DNA of 53,528 bases from an uncultured Pseudomonadota bacterium. GTDB lineage: Bacteria > Myxococcota_A > UBA796 > SXON01. Numbering within the stretch: the first letter of the stretch is position 1; every line of letters starts with the position of its first letter. A model generated the notes under the pieces. It was not told the origin of the DNA, ran no database searches, and worked only from the letters and a program-made list of their open reading frames with translations. The position numbers and the translations under genes were made by a program. Below, piece by piece: positions 25,289 to 33,456 of the stretch. Location of the stretch: assembly GCA_903844155.1 (NCBI GenBank), contig CAIMSU010000064.1, positions 1 to 53,528 of the forward strand, written 5' to 3'.

Positions 25289-25304
25289 TGGCACGGAACG
25301 TGCG
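25289..25304 (+). promoter_or_regulatory. Sigma-54-like -24/-12 promoter of the propeller-lipoprotein operon
   Basis: TGGCACGGAACGTGCG carries the complete TGGCACG -24 block and TGC of the -12 block at the correct spacing. The mismatches are the first T of TTGC and the last base. Transcription should start near 25315, 30 nt before the ATG at 25345. A palindrome GGCGTCACGCC (25194-25204) lies about 115 bp upstream of that start and could bind an activator. Confidence 0.6.
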
Positions 25305-25344
25305 TACTCTCATCGCGTCCGAACATCGCCGCAATGGAGCCTGC

Positions 25345-26970
25345 ATGACCCGCCAATCCCCGCGCCCTTCCCGTCCCCCGACCACCCCCGGCTTCGCCTG
25401 GCCGCTCGCCCTGACGCCCGGCCTGCTGTCGCTGGCGCTCCTCCCCGTCGCCCTCCTCGCGCCGGGTTGCAGCGAGAACAGCCTCGCATACAAGGGCAGC
25501 GCCGACGCCTACGACACAGGCGGCCACGCCAATACGCCCGTGGACACCGGCGGCACGTCCACCGACACCGGCGGCTCCGAGACCGAGGATCCCTACTTCA
25601 AGCTCCCGCCCGCCGGCACCGACGCCTACGTGTTCGTCGCCAACCCGGACCGCAACACCGTCACCCGCATCCAGGTCCCGCAGCTCACGGTCGACACCGC
25701 CACGGTCGGGACGAACCCGACGCAGGTCCAGACGACCGCGGACTACAAGCGCGCCGTGACCCTGAACGAGGGCAGCGACGACATCAGCATCATCGACGCC
25801 GTGAGCTTCACCGTCGACACCGTCGCCATCCGCGACAACTTCAACGCCATGTCGCTCTCAGGCGACGGCAAATGGGCCGCGGCCTGGTACGATCCCAACG
25901 CGCCGAGCGCCGCGTCGAGCGGCGGGATCCAGACGTTCAACGAGGTCAGCTTCGTGAACCTGGACGCCAAGGTGCACACGCCGATGGTCGTCGGCTTCAA
26001 CCCCCGCGGCATCCGCTGGTCAGCAGACGGCACGCTCGCCGTCGTCGTCTCCGACGCGTCCCTCGCCGTCATCGACCTCACCGCCACGACCCTGTCGCCC
26101 CAGCTCGTCTCTCTCTCGGACGACCCCGTCAACGCGCCCGCGGCTGAGGAGGTCGAGCTCTCGCCCGACTCCAACTGGGCTTTTGTCCGGCAGTTTGGGA
26201 CGAACAGCATCGTCCTCGTCGACCTCCACAACCTCACCGCCGAGCTCCTGCCCGTCGGCGAGAACCCGACCGACGAGGACCTCTCGCCGGACGGCTCCGA
26301 GATGGCCGTCATGGCCCGCGGATCGCACGAGCTGTGGATCTTCGACCCCGTCGACCCACTGGCCAGCCCGCGCGTCGTGTCCACGCCGGCCGACAACACC
26401 TACGGCTCCGTCGTCTACGCCGGCGACGGCTCGCAGGCGCTGCTCTACACCAACGCCAGCGCCGTCTCCGAGTTCGCGACCTGGAACACGTCGACGGACG
26501 TCATCACCGAGCGCGCCCTGGAAAAGCCAGTCGAGACCATCGCCATCTCGCCGACCGGCGGCTCGGCGCTCATCTTCCACACGCAGACGGACGCGGCGGA
26601 CGCCGACCCAAGTTCGCCGTTCTACGGAAACTGGGCGCTCACCCTCGTCGACCTCACCGACTTCCGCCAGAACCCCATCCTCCTCCCCGCCGAGCCCACC
26701 GGCTATTCCACGACGACGGACGGAAAGTACGGCTTCTACCTGCTCGACGGCTACAACTTCCTCGAAGTCCTGGACTTCGGGACGATGCTGCCCGAGGAGA
26801 TCACGCTCAAGTCCCCGCCCGTCTTCGTCGGCAACCTGCCCGACACGGACATCGCGTTTGCGAGCCAGGAGAACAACCTCGGCCGCATCAGCTTCTACAC
26901 CGCCGACAGCGGCACGCTCGACACGATCACCGGGTTTGAGCTCAACAGCCAGATCGACCACGAGGAGTAG
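25345..26970 (+). CDS. Beta-propeller lipoprotein with DTGG linker
   Basis: The 541-residue protein has a lipoprotein signal (LALLPVALLAPGCSEN, lipobox Cys at about residue 43), a DTGG-rich linker, then about 450 residues of YVTN/NHL-like blades. Recurring units look like AYVFVANPDRNTVTRIQVPQ, SDDISIIDAVSFTVDT and NSIVLVDLHNLTAELLPV. Such propellers usually bind proteins or glycans at the cell surface. The start is the ATG at 25345, preceded by GGAG; a four-codon ORF (ATG GAG CCT GCA TGA, 25334-25348) ends across this start. It is the first gene after the sigma-54-like promoter and is followed after 3 bp by a second propeller lipoprotein. Confidence 0.82.
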   Translation: MTRQSPRPSRPPTTPGFAWPLALTPGLLSLALLPVALLAPGCSENSLAYKGSADAYDTGGHANTPVDTGGTSTDTGGSETEDPYFKLPPAGTDAYVFVANPDRNTVTRIQVPQLTVDTATVGTNPTQVQTTADYKRAVTLNEGSDDISIIDAVSFTVDTVAIRDNFNAMSLSGDGKWAAAWYDPNAPSAASSGGIQTFNEVSFVNLDAKVHTPMVVGFNPRGIRWSADGTLAVVVSDASLAVIDLTATTLSPQLVSLSDDPVNAPAAEEVELSPDSNWAFVRQFGTNSIVLVDLHNLTAELLPVGENPTDEDLSPDGSEMAVMARGSHELWIFDPVDPLASPRVVSTPADNTYGSVVYAGDGSQALLYTNASAVSEFATWNTSTDVITERALEKPVETIAISPTGGSALIFHTQTDAADADPSSPFYGNWALTLVDLTDFRQNPILLPAEPTGYSTTTDGKYGFYLLDGYNFLEVLDFGTMLPEEITLKSPPVFVGNLPDTDIAFASQENNLGRISFYTADSGTLDTITGFELNSQIDHEE

Positions 26971-26973
26971 GCC

Positions 26974-28533
26974 ATGCCACGCAATTCTCTCAGACTCCTG
27001 GCGATAGCCGCGCCATTCTGCCTCCCACTCGCCACGTTGGTTGGCTGCAACAGCGGCTTCTACACAAGCAGCGATCTCGCCTGGGACCCCGCCGTGCTCG
27101 CCGCAAAAGACGGCGTCTACGTTCGACTTCCTGCGGCCGGCAAGCTCGCCCGGGTGACGTCGGACGGCGCCTACGCCGAGGTCGATCTCAACGGCGCCTC
27201 GCCCGACTCGATGACGCTGGTGCCGGGCGGCGACGAGGTCATCGTGCACGCAAGCTGGCCGATCTGCGACACCGCGCGCAAGGTCAAGTGGGTCAGCGAC
27301 TGCGCCGACAAGGACCTGAGCTACGGCCACGAGCTCGACATCGTGAGCAACGGCGCGGTGATCGGGACGTCGACGGACGTGCCCTACCAGTTCAACGCGA
27401 TGGGGTTCAACGCCGACGCCTCGCTCGCGGTCGCGTACCTGGACTTCGCCAACGCCGGCAGCATCGACGTGACCGGGGTGCTCAACCTGACGGAGGCGGT
27501 GTTCATGGACCTCGGCACGTCCGAGGTCCACCGCGTGCCCGTCGGCTTCGCGCCAGAGAACGTGCTGTTCACGGCGGACAACCAGAAGGCCGTCGTGCTC
27601 TCGCGCTCGCAGGTCGCCGTCGTCGACCTGGCAACGTGGACGGTCAGCGTGAACTTCCCGCTTACACTCTCGGCAAATGACGTCGTCGAGCCGACCAGCG
27701 TGGTCCTCACGCCAGACGGGAAGGACGCGCTCGTCACTATCGCCGGCAGTCCCAACCTCTACGTCCTCGACCTCGTCGCCGAGAGCATCGACATCGTCGA
27801 ATTGAACGCGGTCCCGGCCGCCTTGCAGGTAGACGCCGCGAACGACCGCACCGTGATCGTCTACGCCAACACGCCCGAGGTCGACGTGCTGGAGCACACG
27901 TACTTCTCGACCAAGGCGTACACGCTCACCGAGCCGGCCTCTGCGATCAGCGAGGCGGGAACGTCCCAATTGCTCTACAATCCCGGCAGCTCCTACCACG
28001 ACGTCTACGCATTTGACGTCGCGTCCGGGACCCTGAACGAGTTCCGCGCCGAGAACCCGGTCGAGGCGATGTACGTCAGCGACGATGGGACGGTCGCCAT
28101 GGCGACGACGACGCCCGAGGGTGGCGGATCAAGCGGCGATGTCTCCAGCTTCTACGACAGCTATTACGGCCTCTCCATCTTCGACCTCGCCTCAAACCAC
28201 ACCCCCGCAGCCCTTGCGCTCCAGGCCGCGCCAGTCGGCGTCCAGCTCGTCTCCGAAGGCGGCGTGAACACGGCGTTTGTGCTGCTGGATGGCGTGGAGG
28301 AGCTGCAGCAGGTCGATCTGGCGACGGGGTCGGCGACCACGCTCAAGCTCCCCGCGCCGCCGGTCGGCATCACCGCCATGCCGGGCGGCCCGTTTGTCGT
28401 CAGCCACGCCTCGGCCCTCGGCCTGTTGAGCTTCTACGACGTTGCCAGCAACACGTTTGTGAGCGCCGCCAACTTCGGCACGCTCGGTCTGTACGATCAG
28501 GCGGTCCTGCCCCGACTGGAGGTGTCCAAGTGA
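26974..28533 (+). CDS. Second beta-propeller lipoprotein of the same operon
   Basis: The 519-residue protein has a signal with lipobox ATLVGCNSGF (Cys at about residue 25) and then some seven blades of the same style as its upstream neighbour. Examples are SQVAVVDLATWTVSVNF, SPNLYVLDLVAESIDIVEL and YGLSIFDLASN. It is a clear paralogue in structure, if not in close sequence. GAGGAG before the ATG at 26974 is a good ribosome site. Its last codons overlap the start of the barrel gene (GTGA at 28530-28533), so the three proteins are made together. They may form one outer-membrane complex: two lipoprotein propellers plus a barrel. Confidence 0.82.
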   Translation: MPRNSLRLLAIAAPFCLPLATLVGCNSGFYTSSDLAWDPAVLAAKDGVYVRLPAAGKLARVTSDGAYAEVDLNGASPDSMTLVPGGDEVIVHASWPICDTARKVKWVSDCADKDLSYGHELDIVSNGAVIGTSTDVPYQFNAMGFNADASLAVAYLDFANAGSIDVTGVLNLTEAVFMDLGTSEVHRVPVGFAPENVLFTADNQKAVVLSRSQVAVVDLATWTVSVNFPLTLSANDVVEPTSVVLTPDGKDALVTIAGSPNLYVLDLVAESIDIVELNAVPAALQVDAANDRTVIVYANTPEVDVLEHTYFSTKAYTLTEPASAISEAGTSQLLYNPGSSYHDVYAFDVASGTLNEFRAENPVEAMYVSDDGTVAMATTTPEGGGSSGDVSSFYDSYYGLSIFDLASNHTPAALALQAAPVGVQLVSEGGVNTAFVLLDGVEELQQVDLATGSATTLKLPAPPVGITAMPGGPFVVSHASALGLLSFYDVASNTFVSAANFGTLGLYDQAVLPRLEVSK

Positions 28534-29288
28534 TTCTCGCCCTCGCCCTCCACGCCGCCCTCGCCGATGATCCCGCGCCCGTCGCCGCACCCGCGCCCGT
28601 CGCCGCACCCGCGCCCGTCACCGCACCCTCACCCGTCACCGCGCCCGTCACCCCGCAGCAGGCCGCGCCCATCGCCCCGGAGGAGGCCGCGCCTGTCCCG
28701 CTCGACCGGCCGACGGAGGCCCGTTTTCGCGTCCGCGTCGTCCTCGGCGCACAGGGCGACCCGAACAACAGGTTCATGGACACCTCGGCGCCCCTCTCGA
28801 CCGTCGGCATCGGCGCCGGGATGCAGCTCCAGAAGCACCTGGCGCTGGACGTCGATCTCACCCACGCCTACCAGTCCGGAACGCACTCCTTCAACGACGC
28901 TACCGGGATGGATCAGGCCGCGTCTGCCTCGGCGACGACCACGCTCTGGACCGAGCGCCTCGACCTGAGCCTCCTCGCCGAGTCCCATCTCGGCAGCTCC
29001 TTCCAGCCCTACGCGCGGCTCTCGGCCGTCGGCGACCTCGGCATCGCGCGGCTGGACGAGGACACGAGCGACCCGCAGAACCTGACCCAGCTCACCTCCG
29101 TCGGGTTCACGGGCGGCGGCTATGCGGGCGGCGGGCTCGCGTTCCCGTTCCGCGTCGACCAGCGGGTGCGGGTCGTGCCGGCGCTGGAGCTCGGGTACAC
29201 GGTCCTGGCGCCGCTTCAAGTGGGCGACCTTGGCGCGCTGCGGGAGTCGGGGTTCACGTTCCGGTTTTCGTCGGAGGTCCGGTTCTGA
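28530..29288 (+). CDS. Probable outer-membrane beta-barrel protein with proline-rich N-terminus
   Basis: The 252-residue protein has a short signal-like start (MILALALHAALADD), a Pro/Ala/Val-rich stretch of about 35 residues formed by four 18-bp DNA repeats, then about 185 residues with alternating polar and hydrophobic strands. It ends in FRFSSEVRF, the terminal Phe typical of barrels handled by BAM. Eight strands look likely, for example RFRVRVVLGAQ, LALDVDLTHAYQ and PFRVDQRVRVVPALELGY. The start is GTG at 28530, inside the previous gene's stop. It would span the outer membrane, and the two preceding lipoproteins are natural partners. No family is recognised. Confidence 0.72.
   Translation: MILALALHAALADDPAPVAAPAPVAAPAPVTAPSPVTAPVTPQQAAPIAPEEAAPVPLDRPTEARFRVRVVLGAQGDPNNRFMDTSAPLSTVGIGAGMQLQKHLALDVDLTHAYQSGTHSFNDATGMDQAASASATTTLWTERLDLSLLAESHLGSSFQPYARLSAVGDLGIARLDEDTSDPQNLTQLTSVGFTGGGYAGGGLAFPFRVDQRVRVVPALELGYTVLAPLQVGDLGALRESGFTFRFSSEVRF
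28573..28644 (+). repeat. Four tandem 18-bp repeats coding for APVAAP
   Basis: Units start at 28573, 28591, 28609 and 28627; the first two are identical (CCGCGCCCGTCGCCGCAC) and the others differ by a few bases. They encode a Pro/Ala/Val-rich spacer between the signal and barrel of the 28530-29288 protein, a likely hotspot for copy-number change. Confidence 0.85.
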
Positions 29289-29324
29289 ACGGGGTCGAGG
29301 GCGCGGGCCGGGTTAGACAACCTT

Positions 29325-30170
29325 GTGACTCCCGAAGCGACCGCGCGTAGCCTGTGCGAGCAGCTTGGGGAGCCGGCGGCGAGGCCACGGCGCGCACGGG
29401 ACGGGCGGGAGCACCACCTGTTCGTCATCCAGCTCCGGGGCGAAGAGCGCCTGCTCAAGTTCCCGAAAGACGACGGGCTCCGCGACCCGTACGACCCCTC
29501 GCGATCCCCCGAGGATCGCCTGCGCGCCGAGGCGAGCGCCATCCAGCTCGCCCGGGACGTCGAGGTGCCGCCCGACTACCGCTTTCATGCGACGACGCCG
29601 GTGTGCAGCACGATGGCCATCATCCCGGGGACGACCGCGGAGATCGCCTACGAGGACGGGAAGTTGGACGAGGACGGGCTGCTCGCGGTCTCGCTGCAGA
29701 TGGGGCGGACGCTCGCTGCGCTGCACAGCCGTCGTCGGCCGAGCGATCCGGAGGCCGCCGCGGCATTGCCGGACCTCCCGGGCGTCGACCCGCTCAACGC
29801 GCGCCTGTTGCACCTCGACTACCACCTTGGGAACGTCATGATCCGGCCCTCGCTGGGGTCGCGCTGGGCGGTGGCGGGGGTGGTGGACTGGACCTGTGCG
29901 AGGTGGGGTCAGCCCGAGGCCGATCTCGTGGAGATGCAGGTGAGCGCGTTCGTGATGAACCCGCGCGCGCGGGATGCGTTCGTGGCCGGCTACCGGAAGG
30001 CGTGCGGACGGGCGATCGACATCGCGCTGGTCGAGCGGCTGGCGAGGGCGGAGATCCGCAGGCGGCTCGTCGAGGATCCGCCGGAGAACCCGGTGCAGGT
30101 GGCGCGGTGGAAGGACTGGGTCGACCAGCGCGCGAGCGGGCGTTCGTTGCCGCCGCCGCGGACGAAATGA
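29325..30170 (+). CDS. APH/choline-kinase family phosphotransferase
   Basis: The 281-residue protein has a small-molecule kinase fold. The catalytic loop is LLHLDYHLGNVMI (about 164-176, H-x-D-x4-N) and the metal Asp is in VVDWTCA. An N-terminal lobe includes LLKFPKDDGLRDPYDP. It phosphorylates a hydroxyl group on an unknown small substrate; the family contains antibiotic, choline and homoserine kinases, and nothing here selects one. The start is GTG at 29325, 36 bp after the barrel gene. Its stop overlaps the next ATG (30167-30170). Confidence 0.8.
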   Translation: MTPEATARSLCEQLGEPAARPRRARDGREHHLFVIQLRGEERLLKFPKDDGLRDPYDPSRSPEDRLRAEASAIQLARDVEVPPDYRFHATTPVCSTMAIIPGTTAEIAYEDGKLDEDGLLAVSLQMGRTLAALHSRRRPSDPEAAAALPDLPGVDPLNARLLHLDYHLGNVMIRPSLGSRWAVAGVVDWTCARWGQPEADLVEMQVSAFVMNPRARDAFVAGYRKACGRAIDIALVERLARAEIRRRLVEDPPENPVQVARWKDWVDQRASGRSLPPPRTK

Positions 30171-31273
30171 TCGCGTTCTACGCCCTGCTCGGGTGTGTCC
30201 ACACGGGCGCTTCCGAAGCGCCGAGGCCCGCCCTCGTGGAGCTGCGTCCCGAGCCCGCCGCCGGCCTCGCGGACGGCCTCCACCTGGACGCCGGCCTGCG
30301 CGCCGCGGCCGAGGAGCTCGTCGGTGACGTGACCCGCGTGGACGCCCGCCTCGACCCCGCGTCCGTCCGCCTCGCCCTCGCGCGCGCCGGCTACCCGCGC
30401 GACGCCCACTTCATCCACGCGCACAGCGACGACGGCACCCTCCCGCGCACGCTGCTCGACAGCATCCCGCGCACAGCGCCCGTCGACATCGCCTGGGCCT
30501 CCCGCCCAACGCCCGGCGGCATCGGCCAGACCTTCATCCTCGGCTGGGCGACGCAGGCCGGCACGATGGACGCCCTCCCCCGCGACATTCCCCTGGATCG
30601 CGGCCTGCCCTTGCGCATCGACGACCTCGCGTCGCCCCGGCTCTACATCGGCGCCCCGGACGGCCGCGCGCAGGAGCTTGGCATCACCCCCGGCGTGGAT
30701 CGCTGGCTCGACGTCTTCCACATCCCCGGCGAGTACCGCATCGAGATCGTCGACAAGGACAGGGTTGCCTTCCTCTTCTCGCTGTTCGTCGACGTCGCGC
30801 TGCCCGCCCCTTCCGCGCTCCCCGGGCCCGCCGAGCGGCCAGACCCGCTCGCCGCCTCGGCCGAGATCGCTGCGAACGTCAACGCGCTGCGCGCCCGGAC
30901 CGGGCTACGGCCGCTCAGGGCCTTCCCCCTGTTCGAGCCCGAGACGCGCGCACAAGCCGCTTGTCTGGCTTCGCTTGGCATCGTCGCGCACAAGACCGCG
31001 GGCTGTCCGGGCGTGCCCGACCTGACCGCCCACGATGATTTTCCGCACGCGCGCCACCACGAGGATGTCGTCGCCGCCGACACCGCCGCGGAGGCCTGGG
31101 ATCGGCTCTACGACAGCCCCGGGCACCGTCTGAACCTGCTCTGCGACACGTGCACGCACCTCACGGTCGGGTCCGCGATCGAGAACACCAACCCGGCGCG
31201 CGTCTACGCCGTCGTCGAGGCGCTCGAGTTTCCGGACGGGGAGCCGGCGCCGATCGTGCGGGGGCGGGAGTGA
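30167..31273 (+). CDS. CAP-domain (SCP/PR1-like) lipoprotein
   Basis: The 368-residue protein begins MIAFYALLGCVHTG, a very short lipoprotein signal with Cys10. The first ~210 residues are not recognised. The C-terminal part is a CAP domain: VNALRARTGLRPLRAFPLFE (about 241-260) corresponds to the usual N-xx-R-xx-x-G-L-x-P-L helix, and SPGHRLNLLCDTCTHLTVGS (about 319-338) to the conserved HRxNLL region. One of the usual metal-type His residues can be seen in HARHHED. Such domains bind lipids or act in cell-surface interactions. The ATG overlaps the kinase stop, so it is part of the long plus-strand run. Confidence 0.78.
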   Translation: MIAFYALLGCVHTGASEAPRPALVELRPEPAAGLADGLHLDAGLRAAAEELVGDVTRVDARLDPASVRLALARAGYPRDAHFIHAHSDDGTLPRTLLDSIPRTAPVDIAWASRPTPGGIGQTFILGWATQAGTMDALPRDIPLDRGLPLRIDDLASPRLYIGAPDGRAQELGITPGVDRWLDVFHIPGEYRIEIVDKDRVAFLFSLFVDVALPAPSALPGPAERPDPLAASAEIAANVNALRARTGLRPLRAFPLFEPETRAQAACLASLGIVAHKTAGCPGVPDLTAHDDFPHARHHEDVVAADTAAEAWDRLYDSPGHRLNLLCDTCTHLTVGSAIENTNPARVYAVVEALEFPDGEPAPIVRGRE

Positions 31274-31776
31274 CCCTCCTTCGGCGCGTTGGGCTGCACG
31301 TCTGGATCGTCGCCTTGCTGCTCGGTTTGTTGTCGTCCAACCTCGAGGACGACCCGCTCGACCACATCCTCGAGCCCTGGTTCGGTCGCCCCTTCGCGGC
31401 CATCGGTCTGCGTCAATACTGGGCGATGTTCGCGCCGGATCCGGTGCACAACGCCCGCTTCGTGCGGATGACGCTCACAGCGCCCGACGGTAGCCAGACC
31501 GAGCTCTGGGACACGGAGGAGCCGCCTTTCCCGCCGGGAAGTCGCGCCTGGATGGGGGTCGGCTACCAGCGGCTGACCAAATGGGAGAAGCAGGTCGCGC
31601 TCAAGCCGGACCGCTGGGGAAAACCCACGGCAGAGGCGCTTTGTCGGCTGGGGAACCTGCACGGCAGCATCTCGGCGACAATCGTGGCGTACACGACGCC
31701 GCCACCCCTCCGGCGACAGGCGGGAACGCAGATCGCGCGCAGTGAGAGCGTGGCCGGGCCGTGGGTGTGCCCGTGA
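31270..31776 (+). CDS. Small membrane protein paired with an HTTM protein (copy 1)
   Basis: The 168-residue protein has one N-terminal membrane helix (LHVWIVALLLGLLSSN) and a soluble part with GLRQYWAMFAPDPVHNARFVR. That motif is shared in style with the protein at 40140-40532 (GPFRAWDMFSGFG). Both precede a multi-helix HTTM gene with a 4-bp overlap. I do not know its function; a dedicated partner of the HTTM enzyme is likely. The start is GTG at 31270, overlapping the CAP gene stop (GTGA). Longer frames upstream run inside the CAP gene and are not supported. Confidence 0.7.
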   Translation: MTLLRRVGLHVWIVALLLGLLSSNLEDDPLDHILEPWFGRPFAAIGLRQYWAMFAPDPVHNARFVRMTLTAPDGSQTELWDTEEPPFPPGSRAWMGVGYQRLTKWEKQVALKPDRWGKPTAEALCRLGNLHGSISATIVAYTTPPPLRRQAGTQIARSESVAGPWVCP

Positions 31777-32633
31777 ACGGGCGCGGGATCGTGCGGGCGC
31801 TCTGTCAAGGCTGGCTGGCCTACTGGGAGGGGCGCGTGCCCGTCGCCCGCTACGTGCCCCTGCGCGTCGGCTTGGGCATCGTGTTCCTGGCGCAGTACCT
31901 GACGATGTTGCCGATCGCGCACCTGCAGTTCGACACGCGGGGGCTCGCTCCGGCAGACGTGGGCTCGTCCTGGGGGCACGTCCGGTACACGCTGTTCGAT
32001 GGGCTGACGGGCGGGCAGGTCGACGCCGTCATCGGGATCGGCGCGCTCGCTTCGGTGGGGTTGGCGGCAGGGGTGTTTCCGCGGGTGTGCGGCGCGGTGG
32101 CGTTCGTCCTCGAAGTTCTCCTGCTCCATCGCTCCAATTTCTGGCAGGACGGGAGCGATTGCCTCGTGCGCTGCCTCGTGTTCTTCGTGTGCTTCGCGCG
32201 GCTCTCCGGGACGGGCGGGACCGGAATCTGGCCGCTGCGGTTCGCGCGCCTGCAGGTCGCGATCGTGTACCTGGCGACGGCGATCTGGAAGCTTCAAGGC
32301 CGCGACTGGCAGAACGGCAGCGCGCTGTACTGGGTGCTGCAGGACCCGAAGTACCAACGTATTTCCATCGACGGGCTGTTGGCGACGACGGCGGGGCAGG
32401 ATCTGGTCGCGCTCGGCGCCTGGGCGACGGTGGCGGTGGAGCTGGCGCTGGCGGTCCTGCTGATGGTCCCGCGGACGCGGAAGGCCGGGCTCGGGCTCGG
32501 GACGCTGCTGCACCTTGGCATCTGGGCGACGATGCGGATCGGGCTTTTTTCGCCGTTGATGCTGGTGAGCTACCTCGCGTTCGTGGAGCGGGACGCGACC
32601 GCGCGGTGGGGGTGGCGGGTGTCGGGGGACTAG
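31773..32633 (+). CDS. HTTM-domain membrane protein (vitamin K-dependent gamma-carboxylase-like), intact copy
   Basis: The 286-residue polytopic protein has seven to eight helices and the look of the HTTM family, the bacterial relatives of gamma-glutamyl carboxylase membrane domains. Typical stretches are LRVGLGIVFLAQYL, LHRSNFWQDGSDCLVR, AIVYLATAIWKLQGRDWQNG and LLHLGIWATMRIGLFSPLM. Its reaction is unknown; family members are suspected to use a quinone-type cofactor. The start is GTG at 31773, giving a GTGA overlap with the partner gene; a GTG at 31761 is also possible. Its paralogue at 39349-40143 carries an in-frame stop, so this copy may be the only working one. Confidence 0.82.
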   Translation: MNGRGIVRALCQGWLAYWEGRVPVARYVPLRVGLGIVFLAQYLTMLPIAHLQFDTRGLAPADVGSSWGHVRYTLFDGLTGGQVDAVIGIGALASVGLAAGVFPRVCGAVAFVLEVLLLHRSNFWQDGSDCLVRCLVFFVCFARLSGTGGTGIWPLRFARLQVAIVYLATAIWKLQGRDWQNGSALYWVLQDPKYQRISIDGLLATTAGQDLVALGAWATVAVELALAVLLMVPRTRKAGLGLGTLLHLGIWATMRIGLFSPLMLVSYLAFVERDATARWGWRVSGD

Positions 32634-32652
32634 CGCCTTGATATCCGCCTGC

Positions 32653-33456
32653 ATGTCCTTCGCGCGCCTCTCGGCCGCCATCGCTGCCGTCGGCACCCCC
32701 CTCTGCATCGGCATCGACCCGCATCCGGGCGCAATCGGCACCGATGCTGCGGGTGTGCTGACGTTCGGGCGCGCGGTCATCGCCGCTGCGAAAGGCAGGG
32801 TCCCGGCCGTCAAGCCCCAGTTCGCCTTTTTCGAGGCGCTCGGCTGGGAGGGAATGCGCGTCCTCGCCGCTGTGTGTGCTGAGGCCCGCGCCGCCGATCT
32901 CATCGTCGTCGCAGACGCCAAACGTGGCGACATCGGCACCACCGCCGCCGCCTATGCTGCCGCTGTCCTCGGCCCGAACGCGCCGTTCCCGGCCGATATC
33001 CTGACCGTCTCCCCGTTCCTCGGCCTCGACACCCTCCAGCCCTTCGTGGACGTCGCCCGAGCCACCGATCGGGCCGTGTACGTACTTCTACGTACCTCCA
33101 ACCCCGGGTCCGCGACCTTCCAGGACCCCGCCGAAGCCGCCCTGTGCGCGTGGCTGCGCGTCAACGAGGACGTCGCCGGTGCCGTCGTCGGCGCGACGCA
33201 CGCGGAGGCGCTGAAACGGTTGCGGACCGCCTTGCCGAACACGGCGTTCCTGCTCCCGGGCTACGGCGCGCAGGGTGGAACTGCCGAGGATCTACGGCCC
33301 GCCTTCTCGGGCCCTGCGCTGGTCGTCAGCGCGCGCGGGGCGACCCTGCCGGAGCCGGCCGAGCGCGCCGCCTGGGATCGGGACCCCGCGACCTGGATCG
33401 CCGACCGCATCGACCGCATCCGCGCCGACCTGACGCGCGCCGGGATTGGGGCATGA
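32653..33456 (+). CDS. pyrF: Orotidine 5'-phosphate decarboxylase (group 2)
   Basis: The 267-residue TIM-barrel enzyme converts OMP to UMP, the last step of de novo pyrimidine synthesis. LCIGIDPHPG near the start, VKPQFAFFEALGWEG, and the catalytic DAKRGDIGTTA (Lys and Asp tetrad, about 89-99) are diagnostic of the group-2 (longer, mycobacterial/myxococcal) type. NPGSATFQDP and LLPGYGAQGGTAED form the phosphate-binding end. The start is ATG 32653, 19 bp after the HTTM stop. Its stop overlaps the next lipoprotein start (ATGA). No other pyr genes are nearby. Confidence 0.96.
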   Translation: MSFARLSAAIAAVGTPLCIGIDPHPGAIGTDAAGVLTFGRAVIAAAKGRVPAVKPQFAFFEALGWEGMRVLAAVCAEARAADLIVVADAKRGDIGTTAAAYAAAVLGPNAPFPADILTVSPFLGLDTLQPFVDVARATDRAVYVLLRTSNPGSATFQDPAEAALCAWLRVNEDVAGAVVGATHAEALKRLRTALPNTAFLLPGYGAQGGTAEDLRPAFSGPALVVSARGATLPEPAERAAWDRDPATWIADRIDRIRADLTRAGIGA

